Shown here piece after piece: positions 1 to 12,919 of a stretch of 64,000 nucleotides of DNA; position 1 is the first letter of the stretch; every line of letters begins with the position of its first letter. The DNA lies in NCBI GenBank assembly GCA_964006375.1, contig OZ023266.1, forward strand, positions 160,025,292-160,089,291, written 5' to 3'. Source of the stretch: Tillus elongatus (lineage: Eukaryota; Arthropoda; Insecta; Coleoptera; Cleridae). Position numbers and translations under genes: made by a program. The notes under the pieces were generated by a model. That model was not told the origin of the DNA. It saw only the letters and a program-made list of their open reading frames with translations, and made no database searches.

Positions 1-1039
1 GCTTGGACGAGTTCGTAGATGGGCACCGTGCGTCTAATTTTTCTTAGAAAAAAATGTAAAGAAAACGCAATATTTTCTGAAATATTGAAGTGTTTTGAAT
101 GAAAATTTGCACATATATACGAGACGTTACAATATAACTGCTAACCAAATTTCAAATTAAATGGCATACAAGGACTGGAGATATAAAAAAAATATCAAAA
201 TAATAAATGAATGAACAGTCGAAAATATCATTTCAAATTTCATACAGCATTTCCCAGGTTCAATCTTGATACTGATGGTTAGACTGTGAATGCGTAATTT
301 TGAAGAGATAATTCAAATAGAGGCAACAGTCGCCTGACAATTAAATATAAACGAGCCGGGTTGTCAGATTTAATAAAACTTAATTTAAATGTTAAAATGT
401 AAAACATATGGTAATAACACGTATTTGTACTTATTAATGACAAATAAAGTTTCGTCAAAAAATTAAACCATCTAATAAATATGGCTTAATATTAATAAAT
501 GTTGAGTTACCAATAATTTCTCATTTGATTTATCATAAATTCTAATTTACTCAATCTGACATCGCTGCATGGTAGGCCAACTGTCATCGCGAAACGAAAG
601 TCGCCGACTGCCGACGCCGAAATGCGAGACACTCAAAGTGTTATTTACATTTATTAAAACTGAAATGTTTTGTTATACCTATTACAGAATATACCAAATA
701 GAAGTTTCCCTTCAATGAAATGGTTTATAACTATGAGCTCAGTACTAATTTCCAAAGCTTCAGCGCCAGTAGCATTATAATCCAGAAATATATTAAATCT
801 TCAATATCAACCTAGCCTCAAAACATTCGAAGATGCGTTATTATTGTTTATGGTTTTATTTTGCAAGGCATCCTTACATGAAGTAGTAGCCACTAGCCAC
901 GTTTCTTGTTATAAAGCTCTTTATATTATATATCTACATGTTATGTTAGAGTTGTTATTAAAAAGTGTTCTTTTGATTTGGTCCTAAAGTTTCTGACTCA
1001 ATAATTGTTGATCAAATGTAAGTAGCACATGCTTATTGT
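1..1039. other. AT-rich DNA, no gene recognised
   Basis: No open frame with a recognisable domain and no repeat shared with the rest of the window was seen. The composition is AT-rich non-coding. The right edge abuts a reverse transcriptase fragment. Confidence 0.5.
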
Positions 1040-1425
1040 TATCAAAGTTAAGTGGTATTGCGGGAGATCATAAACAATATCGTTAAGAAAAATTGTAAAC
1101 AAAACAGGACCCAATATGCTGCCCTGCGGCACGCCGCTCGACACGGGTGAAAATCCAGACATATAGTTCTTACCTGCCTGTCATATCCCGACAGCCTGAC
1201 TTCTCCCAGACATGTAGCTTTTTAGCCATAAATATGCATTTTCTCTTATGCCACAATGCTTCAATTTTTGCGATAAAAGGGAATGGTTGACCGCATCAAA
1301 CGCTTTCAAAATATCGAATAACAGGCCGGAGGATTTGGACCACTATTTATGTAATCCAAGACTGTCAGATAAGTGCTAAGTACGGCATCCTGAGTTGTCA
1401 GCCGCCGTTTAAAAAAGTCGTCAAA
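1040..1425 (-). pseudogene. Reverse transcriptase fragment of a non-LTR retrotransposon
   Basis: Read on the minus strand, this stretch encodes two core RT motifs in order: motif A as LLFDILKAFDAVNHSLL (about 1285-1330) and motif B as GVPQGSILGPVLFTIFLNDI (about 1080-1135). Between them lies a recognisable palm segment ending with a stop and a frameshift. In living elements this polymerase copies the element RNA at the target site. Here only about 130 codons remain. The fragment is truncated at both ends; the endonuclease and the YADD motif are missing. The GVPQGSILGPVLF form of motif B suggests the jockey/CR1 group. It is not a copy of LINE-A found elsewhere in this window, whose motif B reads GVPQGSALAPTLF. 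Confidence 0.85.
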
Positions 1426-1790
1426 TAACCCCCGATACGCTTCAAAATGTTCGTTTGGAAATGGAGCAAAGATTTTATATTTGTATGGAATCGGACGAAA
1501 AACAATTTTAACATTTAATTAAATAACTTTCTTTCATTCATTGATATTTTGTCTTATTCCTTAATTAATGATTTTGATTTTCGATTGTTATATCCAAACC
1601 AAAATTTAAAAAAGTAAGTCGTATGTCGTGAGCAGAACTGAGAAAGCTGTGAAATCAAGTGTTACTCAATCAAAGTTACCATTTGAAATTTAAAGGTACT
1701 TTACGGTTCTGCCTAAGGGATAGGTTCCAAAACACCAACAAAGTCGACGTTTCGGAATATTGCTTCTTTTTATTCCGATATTTACCAAGT

Positions 1791-1884
<94 letters not shown>

Positions 1885-1920
1885 ATACTGATAAGATATA
1901 CAGGCTGTAAACGTTTTGTT
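1426..1920. repeat. Non-coding DNA with a (TA)n microsatellite
   Basis: A pure (TA)n run occupies about 1794-1881. The flanks do not match the usual left and right arms of the TA-core family, so this tract may be a decayed or independent microsatellite. Short frames of alternating Tyr-Ile come from reading TA repeats and are not genes. Confidence 0.6.
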
Positions 1921-2047
1921 TTAGTGAATTTTCGTAGAAAATGTTAACTAATGAGAAGACCACAATTTTGAATTTCGAAAAAATATCTTTAAATCAGCGC
2001 AAAATAGGACCCCTGGAACCCAAATCTGAGGTCAGTTTCGTCTTTAC

Positions 2048-2127
<80 letters not shown>

Positions 2128-2545
2128 GTCACACTGATAACTCAAGATAATGAGCTGATTTTGATAAAAATTGGTGAGTGCCTATATATGGAAATAGCAG
2201 AGCTATGACAACTAAATTCGGCAATCCGGCTTTCATCATAAAAAGAAAACCACCTGCAAAATTTTGAATTTCTACGTTGAAAGAAGAAAAAGTTATAAGC
2301 ATTATAGTTTTTCTTCCTATAACGTCAAAGTCGCGATTCGAAACTTCAAAATTGACATGTTCTAAATAAAGTACCTGGAACTAATACGGCTTTTATACAA
2401 GAAATGTCGTAATAGGTGTTAAGTTTTATCTTCAGTCGCCATTGTCCTTCATTTAACTTAAATGAGTGCAGAAAATGAATTTAAAATAGACTCTTTTTCT
2501 GATGCTTTAGCAGTAGCTTCAATTATAGTGTTATAATTCATAAAG
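1921..2545 (+). mobile_element. TA-core element, left end to mid right arm
   Basis: The copy starts with TTTTAGTGAATTTTC (about 1920) and the left arm (AATGAGAAGACC, then GGACCCCTGGAACCC near 2009). The (TA)n core is about 2046-2123. The right arm starts GTCACACTGATAACTCAAG near 2128 and runs to about 2545, where it stops without the right end hairpin. It is non-coding and non-autonomous. Confidence 0.7.
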
Positions 2546-2550
2546 AAAAA

Positions 2551-3025
2551 GTTTTATACCACTTTTTAAGCACATTTCGTGCGCAGAGCAGTTTGAGACT
2601 TGGCACAGTTAAAGTTCGTATAAATAAGGAGAGCAGAAAGATAAAATGCATGTATAATATGTATTACTAGTAGATTAAACAATGCTTTGGTCTAATTAGA
2701 CAGTAGGATTTCCAATGCCAGATTTTAGCGGACGGTTAATATAGTAATACGTCAATGTAAAACACGTATTACTCTATGGTCCAACAGTTTTATACCCCTT
2801 TTTAAGCACATTTCGTGCCCAGGGCAGTTTGAGACTTGGCACAGTTAAAGTTCGTATAAATAAGAAGAGCAGAAAGATAAAATGAATGTATGATATGTAT
2901 TACAAGTAGATTAAACAATGCTTTGTTCTAATTAGACAGTAGGATTTCCAGTGCCAAGTTTGAGTTGACGTTTAATATATTAATATGTCAATGTAAAACA
3001 CGTATTACTCTATGGTAAAACAGAT
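2551..3025. repeat. Two-copy tandem repeat, period about 237 bp
   Basis: Unit 1 (about 2551-2785) and unit 2 (about 2788-3025) share long stretches, including AAGCACATTTCGTGC, CAGTTTGAGACTTGGCACAG and ACACGTATTACTCTATGG, with scattered substitutions. No coding potential was seen. The array sits where the right arm of the neighbouring TA-core copy is cut off. Confidence 0.75.
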
Positions 3026-3308
3026 GTATATTGATGCGTTCGTACGTTCATACTGAATAGTAAACTTCAGTTTTTCAGTTCCTAAAAAAGTAACTACAAA
3101 TTTAATGAAGTAACTAAACGTTACCTCATGATTTTAGTGAATTTTCACTAAACATATTATGTTATTTTTGTGGTCTTTCTTTTGTTTCCAAAGTCATTTT
3201 GGTATTGCTTTTTTTAGTGAGTTTTCTTAAAAGAATTCAGTAATATTATATCGCGACTTTTGAATTTGGAAAAAGATGTCGTGAAATTTCAAACGAGAAC
3301 GATTTTTT
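3026..3308 (+). repeat. Decayed left-end pieces of TA-core elements
   Basis: TTTTAGTGAATTTTCACTAA near 3134 and TTTTTAGTGAGTTTTCTTAAAAG near 3210 followed by CGACTTTTGAATTTGG resemble the left-end hairpin and left arm. No core or right arm follows. Confidence 0.45.
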
Positions 3309-6300
3309 AAAAACTCTGGACGCAGCAAGTGCGTTATGGTAGTGAATTTTCATAAAAATGTTTTAAATAGCAAATATGTTTTTTTAAGAAACCAGGCACC
3401 AAATTTGGTTACCAGTATAATCTATATATTAGAAACAATGTGCCATGTTTCATCAAAATAACTTTATTGTTTGAAAATGTACAAAAATTTCCGAAAGTAA
3501 ACTTAAATTGTTCCCGAAAAAACTGGTTTTCTGGTCAACCTTATAGGTTAATAGCAAAGTGATTCAAAATTTGAAGCATGTAATGAAAATACGCTACCAT
3601 AACGCATTTGCTGCGTCCCGAATTTCTTTTCTTACAAAGATGTATTATATTTCGATGGAAAATGTAAAAATTCAATAACATAGGGCATGTTCGATTAAAA
3701 AAAATCACTAAAAAAAAAGAAACTTTGAATCACCAACGACTTATGGGTCAGCCTGTAATTGTGGAAATATTTTTTAAGATGTAGCTTAAGACACCCTACA
3801 ATTAATGTATATAACTTTTTTTCGTAACTTGCATATTGCGCTTTAATGTTTTTTTACGAAAATTCGACAAAAATGATATACCATTAAACGATAAACTCTA
3901 TAGCCAACATTACTGCTAAAGCATCAGAGAAAGGGTCTATTTCAAATGAATCTTCTGGAAATATTTTAGTAAAATGAAGGACAATGACGATTGAAACTAA
4001 GAGTTCAGGCTTTGTAAAACATTATTCTTTAGACATTTACCTTCCATAGATCATATTAACTTCAGGTTCATTGCCTAAATATTAACAATTTTGACGTTTT
4101 AAATCGCAATTTTGACGTTTTAAATCGCAACTTTGACGTCTTGCGGAAAACCCAAATTTATTTTTCTTTAAATGCCTGTAACTTTTTTATCCTTTAAGCT
4201 ACAGCGCTAAATTTTAGTAGGTAGCTTACCTACAATGATATAAATCCGTGTACCAAATTTCGTTGCCCTTACTTTGTTAATTCTGGAGATATAACTTTTT
4301 TTTCGATTTTTTTCGAAATAAAACACCAAATTTTCAGGGAAAACCTCGGCGGATTTTCCTGTCTAACGAAATTATCCAAGCCATTCGCGAAAGGAAGGTA
4401 CTCACCTAATTTTATCAAAATCGGTCTATTATTTTTTTAGTTATAGGTGTGACACATAAATATATAAACATAAATATATAAACATATATATACATAAATA
4501 TATAAACATATATATATATACATAAATATATAAACATATATATACATTGTGATGAACTCCGGCTCAGCAGATAGCCCGACGGATAATTTGCCAATCCGTC
4601 ATTCAGGCGTGACTTAAACATTTTTAATTAAACTATCCTCGGGCGCCATCTTTGGTCCCTATTGCATAGGACGGGGTCAGATCCCCGTGAGGACTTCTGC
4701 TAAGGCCCTCGTAGAACACCACAAAGTTACTGTTTCATAACAGCCTTGTCCCAGGGTAACTCGAGTGGAGATGAAAACTATAGCCAGGGGTCGTAAGTTA
4801 TTCTGTCCCGTAGAGTTCTCGAGGAGTAAGTGGGTTTTAATCCCTTACTCCCGAATAATGGCTGTTTTCCCTAACATATAAAGTTGGAAGCAGAAATATT
4901 CTAAACAGGCAACTATCGACTACGATATGCCTACGCTAGTCGCAATCCGTCACAGGAATCTAGCCCTCACACATTCACACTAGTACAAATACCTACAGGC
5001 AGTGCAGTGAAACGCAACTAGTTACATAAAAGCTATCTAATAACATTCAGGATATTTACAAAAATGAAATCGGCAACAATAAAAATCAATCAAATAATTA
5101 AGACTAAAAATTCGCTACAAATCATGCCAATATCGAGACACATATCTCAATCCAGATAGTGTTATCTCTGGCAAGACATTCTTTTACAATTGATACCACA
5201 AATGTGTACCATTCAAAAATACAGTGATATGCACCTAAAATAATACGCCTAATAATTAATGCTAATTAAGCGGGCGGCTAGCATTCACACAGCAAACAAA
5301 GCATAACAAAGCACGGAAAGCGTAAAACAGGATACCCTAAACCTCAAATGGAGAGTGGATCCGCGACGTGAGCAAACAAACGGTTCCCACGCTTTCACGA
5401 CCCTAACTCGCTAATGAATACCACTAGGTAATTCGTTACCTAATATGGAACACCCTAACTCGCCTACAATGCCCTCCAGCGATTGCGCACCATTCTGGAT
5501 TGATCTCTGCTTCCTCCGAGGACTTTTCCGTCGCTCAAAGCAAACATAGTCGCACCAATACAGCACACGATGTCGGGCACACTAAATACTACCCTACCTC
5601 AGCACTGTCCGTGCTCCCGTTTCACTTAAATGGGTACGAAACGTGACCAGCTTGGCCCTTACCTAGGCTGGACACTTTAGCTAGTTAATCACCTTGTTTA
5701 GCGAGCGCATACCCTTCAGAATAAATACACGATTTCCCAAAGGACGTACGTCCCTTCAAGAGATCGCGGTTCACCCTGTATATTACGCTTTGATTCGCTA
5801 AAACACCCTAATTCCACTACAGTACGGCATAATTATTTACCTTACTTAGATCTCCCTTAGATGGGCAATCGTGACCATTTAGTCACCACTAAATCCAATA
5901 AACTCTATCTACATGTGAGATCCTAACTCTGCTGTTAATACTTCGCGTAGAACAGCATTAATAAAACACAGCCAGTTAAACCATTTATAAGTTATACTTC
6001 TGCAAACTAACCTTGTATATTAATACCCATTTCAGAACACAGTCCTCCTATACCGTTATTCCTTATTACCACCAGGCCAATACACGGCCCCCTCGCTACT
6101 CTATAGCGACACGGAATAATCTTTCTCCAGGCATCACACCTGACTCAACGCTTAAATAATTTACCACGCGAGATACGGACGGCGGCGACCTGTTGCCACG
6201 CCGCTGATTCAAAACCCTCTGTCTCGCGATGTGTCTGCTCTCCAAGGTTCGCTTGACATGCGCCTAGGACACATCTTATTGCGCGTGTCAGACTGGCGTA

Positions 6301-6660
6301 CAGCGGTCCATTCTACAAGAACTGCGTTTGGGCTCTGGCGAATTTTCACACTTTAAAATGAGTCTGATTTATTGTTCAACAAATATCCGTTATTTACACC
6401 GCCTAAACGGCTCATTAGTCATTCAAATAACCGCAATAAATCGGACTTCATTACAACATAAATATATAAACATATATATATATATATATATACATAAATA
6501 TATAAACATATATATACATAAATATATAAACATATAAAGTCTGAAACCGACCTCGGATTTGGGTTCCAGGGGCCCTAAATAGCGCTCATTTGAAGAAATT
6601 TTTTCAAAATTCAAAAGTCGAGATCTCCTCATTAGTGAATTTTTTTTTTAAAAATTCACT
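3309..6660 (-). mobile_element. TA-core element, long type, split by an LTR-like insertion
   Basis: In minus orientation this is a nearly complete long copy. The right-end module is 3309-3619, bounded by GGACGCAGCAAGTGCG at its left and CGCATTTGCTGCGTCC at its right. The right arm is about 3620-4440. The core is a degenerate TA minisatellite with ACATAAATATATAA units (4445-4547 and 6456-6540), and the left arm with its end hairpin is 6541-6660. The core is interrupted by the 4548-6455 element. At 6640-6665 its left end meets the left end of the next copy head to head. Confidence 0.75.
4548..6455. mobile_element. Candidate solo LTR (1908 bp)
   Basis: The segment starts TGTGATGAACTCCG and ends CGGACTTCATTACA; these are inverted repeats matching at 12 of 14 positions with the TG...CA ends typical of LTRs. 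ACAT flanks both sides (4544-4547 and 6456-6459), as expected for a 4-bp target duplication. However, ACAT also recurs in the surrounding minisatellite, so the duplication is weak evidence. The inside is clearly less AT-rich than the flanks and has no long ORF. A non-autonomous TIR transposon is an alternative. The host sequence on either side is the same TA-core minisatellite, so the insertion itself is firm. Confidence 0.55.
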
Positions 6661-7200
<540 letters not shown>

Positions 7201-7539
7201 ACGAAATATATTTTTTATGATAAACTCAATTGATGTAATTTTATAGACAAAAAAACCATTTCGGTTAAGGGATCCAAAAATATTACAACAGTAAAATAAG
7301 CTTTCGCACTCAAAACAAAAAAAAAAGATTCTTACAAGGCGTAATAAAATCGAGCATAATAGTCCACGGCAACGGTACGTCATATTTAACTGACAAATTA
7401 TTTTGATAAATGTCAGATCTACTTTAAAAGTGACATGTAAATAAATCTTTTTTTTCTGACAAGTGTAATATAAGCATGCCCCTTACATTTATTTCCATTT
7501 TTAACCATCAGAGTTTTACACAGAGTTGGATAAAAATTT
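7201..7539. other. AT-rich DNA, nothing recognised
   Basis: No repeat arm, domain or RNA gene was recognised. A 76-codon minus-strand frame here has no identifiable motif. Confidence 0.4.
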
Positions 7540-8212
7540 TGTGACTTTCGAATTTTGAAAAGATTTCTTCAAATGAGCTCGAACTAGGCCACATAAAAAC
7601 CACACCCGAGTTAGTTTCAGTTTTATCTGTTTTCGTATATACAAAGGGTGACGCATTTCTAAGGTAAGGCTCAATATATCCATTACTATACAGGATACGA
7701 GAAAAAATTGTATACCTTAATCATATTGTGTTTGGAGCTGCATCTTATAAAATTATTTTTACAATCACAGGGTGGCCCATAAGCTGGTGATATATTTTTT
7801 TTCTTAATCGAACACGCCCTGCATTATTGCATTTTTTGCATTTTCCATCGAAATATAATGCAGGTTTGTAAGAGAATAAATTCGGGACTCAGAAAGTTCG
7901 TTAGGGTAGCGATTTTTAATAAAATGTTTTATTCGATAGCTTAACTTGCTATTAGCCTAAGGTTCGTTGGCCAGAAAACCAGTATTTTCTGGAACATTTT
8001 AATTTAATTTTCGAAAGATTTTTGTACATTTTCAAACAATAAAGTTATTTTGATGAAATATGGTACATTGTTTCTCCTATATTGGGTATACTACTAAATT
8101 CGCTACTATAACGCCCTTGCTGCGTCCATACTTTTTATTTAAAAAGGACATATTTGCCATTACAAACATTTTAATGAAAATTCGCTACCATAACGCACTT
8201 GCTGCGTCAAGA
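7540..8212 (+). mobile_element. TA-core element lacking a TA expansion
   Basis: The left arm (GACTTTCGAATTTTGAAAAG, then GAGCTCGAACTAGGCC) occupies about 7540-7640. The core position carries only CGTATATACAAAG. A shortened right arm with CACAGGGTGGCCCATAAG follows to about 7880, then the right-end module ending CGCCCTTGCTGCGTCC (about 8130). A second right end, CGCACTTGCTGCGTC, follows at about 8212. It shows that the family exists with an essentially unexpanded core. Confidence 0.65.
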
Positions 8213-8359
8213 CTTTTTATCTGTTTGTTTCTATTGTGACGAGCTCGCTTATGCATTACGGCAAGAAAGCGAACTAATTTATCTAAGTATCTATCTATAT
8301 ATCTATCCATTTATCTGTAAAAGGCAAAGAGTCATAGGTACAACCACATGGCGTGATAT

Positions 8360-8374
8360 TAGTGAATTTTCATA

Positions 8375-8446
<72 letters not shown>

Positions 8447-8733
8447 ACCGATAACTCAAAAAATAATGGACCGATTGTAATAAAATTTGGCACGTACCTT
8501 CCCTTTGTAAATGGCTTAGATAACTTCGTTAGTCAGAAAAATCGGACCAGGTTTTCCGGGAAAATTTTTAGTTTTTATTCGAAAAAAAATTTTATCTCAT
8601 AAAATAAAAAAGCTATGATAACCAAATTCGGTAGGTAGGTTTACGATATAAAAAGTAAGCTATACTCCAAAATTTAGATTTCTAAGTTACAAAGAAAATT
8701 TATAATAAAATGATTTGTTCCAGATCATTTCTA
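8360..8733 (+). mobile_element. TA-core element, core and right arm
   Basis: TTAGTGAATTTTCATATG leads directly into (TA)n (about 8384-8442), then the right arm starting ATCACACCGATAACTC and running to CCAGATCATTTCTAT at 8733. In the related copy at 11930-12253 this same phrase is followed at once by the right end GAAAATTCGCTACC, so sequence after 8733 is probably an insertion or a rearrangement. Confidence 0.65.
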
Positions 8734-9442
8734 TTTTCCTTACAATTCGCATCGTTTTCAGTCTATTGTTATTATTAAAAATCAACAGTTTCTTCCTAAA
8801 ATCTGCTCTTACCGAACACACGTGGCTTCCATTGACTTATGCATCTGCCGCTGTTACAGTCTTTACTCTTAACATGACGCTTTGCTTACTCTTACTGCTA
8901 AACTATTTTACATACGTATCAGTCTACAACAACCTACTTGTATTCCACCGCATAAGACGTTCCTGTAGCTTCACTTTCGGTTTATTTTGCTCTCTTTCTT
9001 CTTTATGATTCATTTGCAAAGCTCACTAGTCTGTTCTATCGAGAATGAAAATTGTGGAAGCATCCTCATACTAGGATCGTGTGTCCATTTGCTATGATTG
9101 TACCTTTAATTTACACTGTTAGTCAATGCTCGCTCTCTATGTAACTTTTATTTATGTGACCTAACAAATTACTTGAAATTTCCATGCAACATTTCTTTTT
9201 ACGTGCCTTACGTGGTCTCCTGCTACATTCATCACCTTTATAATGTGAGGCCACTTACCATTACATTTCCTGTTCCCCTAGTTTAATTATCATAACGAGC
9301 CGATTTCGTCTTTGTAAATAGCTATTAGTCAATGATACCTTCTGCAGATAACGTACCATTTCTGCGTAACATACACGGTTTAGAAAGTCCTGTCTGTTTT
9401 GTCGTTTCTATTGTTAGTCAATGCTCGCTATTCAATTTCTTT
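8734..9442. repeat. Dispersed repeat and AT-rich DNA
   Basis: The first part (about 8735-8870) recurs at about 25286-25393. Both contain CGGCTTCCATTGACTT / GGCTTCCATTGACTTCTGC and TGCCGCTGTTACAGTCTTT. GTTAGTCAATGCTCGCT is present twice (near 9119 and 9413). The 97-codon frame at 8715-9008 runs through this repeat and has no recognisable domain. Confidence 0.5.
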
Positions 9443-9573
9443 TTAGTGAATTTTCGTAGAAAAAAATCCGTATGGGGGAGATCCCAACTTTTGAATTTTG
9501 AAAAAATTTTTGCAAATGAGCGCGAACTAGGACCTCTAGAACCCATATCCGGAGTCAGTTTCGATTATTATAT

Positions 9574-9661
<88 letters not shown>

Positions 9662-9670
9662 TTATTTATA
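9443..9670 (+). mobile_element. TA-core element, left arm and core only
   Basis: The left end TTTTAGTGAATTTTCGTAG, the arm with GAGCGCGAACTAGGACC and CCCATATCCGGAGTCAG, and the (TA)n core (about 9577-9657) are present. The right arm is absent; unrelated AT-rich DNA follows to 9879. Confidence 0.7.
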
Positions 9671-9879
9671 TATGTAAGTATCTTGAATTAAGGGCAGCCA
9701 AAAAAGAAAATTTATTTGGCTAATAATTACAAGTTTATTTAATGAGAAAGGTATAAAGACTACTAGTTATGAACTAAATGATGTTATAGCAAGCACGTCT
9801 AAAACCAATCTGAATGTCCGCTTTACTTGCTTTAACATTTATAACAGAAACGCTTAACAAGCGTAATAAAATAAAAAAC

Positions 9880-11929
<2,050 letters not shown>

Positions 11930-11986
<57 letters not shown>

Positions 11987-12253
11987 GTGTGTATGGGTTG
12001 GAAAAATTCGTTAGTCAGGAAAATCGGACGAGGCTTTCCGAAAAAAATTTGAGTTTTCATTAGAAAAAAATGTTATCTCAAAAAATAAAAAAGTTATGAT
12101 AACCAAATTTGGTGGGTAGGTTTACGATATAAAAGTAGACTATACACCAAAATTTATATTTCTATGTTACAATAAAAGAAAGTTATAATAAAATATTTTG
12201 TGCCAGATCATTTCTATGAAAATTCGCTACCATAATGCACTTGCTGCGTCCAG
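11930..12253 (+). mobile_element. TA-core element, core to right end, short right arm
   Basis: A (TA)n tract (about 11928-11982) is followed by the right arm (AATTCGTTAGTCAGGAAAATC, ACCAAATTTGGTGGGTAGG) and ends with GAAAATTCGCTACC and the hairpin TGCACTTGCTGCGTCC at 12253. This gives an intact right junction for the short type. Confidence 0.7.
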
Positions 12254-12617
12254 TCTTTTTATTTATAAGCTGCAATGATTGAGACGGTAGAAAATCTTCA
12301 AATTTATACGAAATTTTTCAAATAAACTACATCATATAGTATATTACCCCGGTACATTTATCTAACACTATTGATAACCTTATCGCTAACGATAAATATT
12401 TAGGATCGGATGTGTTAAGAACCAATAACACACTGCACTCGGTGATTTTCGATGAATATAAATTGCTGGCTATATCAGGCATCATAAACAAGCAATTATT
12501 TCTTATCAGAGAGCGTGAGTTGTGAATGTCAGGCTTTAGGTTACATATATTCTCAATAACTGTTTCTAGAAATCGGTTACATTTGTATGTATAAAGACGA
12601 GCATTTAGACAATGGTT
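12254..12617. other. Low-repeat DNA, nothing recognised
   Basis: A 103-codon minus-strand frame (12327-12638) lies here but shows no known motif and overlaps the inverted repeat that follows. It is not called as a gene. Confidence 0.4.
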
Positions 12618-12859
12618 GAGTTCAGCAGGCGCCAACAACAGCCGAGTTTAAGCTCTTATCTACTGACTTCCGATACATTTCAGCGTTTGGAGACTGATGA
12701 ACGCAACGTTAACTTCAAGCACTATTTTGTGCTGTTTGTCTGTAATTTCGCTTTGACAAATGGGCAACAGTGGAGCTACAGAAGGAACTTAGCGGCTGGT
12801 GTACGCATACGCTGACACAACTATCCAACATTTGGCAACTGTTGGCGCCTGCTGAACTC
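12618..12859. repeat. Inverted-repeat element (MITE-like), 242 bp
   Basis: GAGTTCAGCAGGCGCCAACA at 12618-12637 is matched by its exact reverse complement at 12840-12859. The interior has no domain. Size and ends fit a small TIR element; a target duplication is not obvious. Confidence 0.6.
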
Positions 12860-12919
12860 GCCCGGTGCCTAACCTGAAATCATTTACGCCTTTTGTTTAA
12901 ATATCAGTGTTTCACACTA

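Noticed and set aside
3309..4547. Conserved non-coding RNA gene in the TA-core right arm
   Set aside because: The conservation is explained by repeat copies in the window; no transcript-like structure beyond the end hairpins was seen.
8715..9008. 97-codon ORF that looks membrane-like
   Set aside because: It runs through a dispersed repeat shared with 25.3 kb; hydrophobicity follows from T-rich codons.
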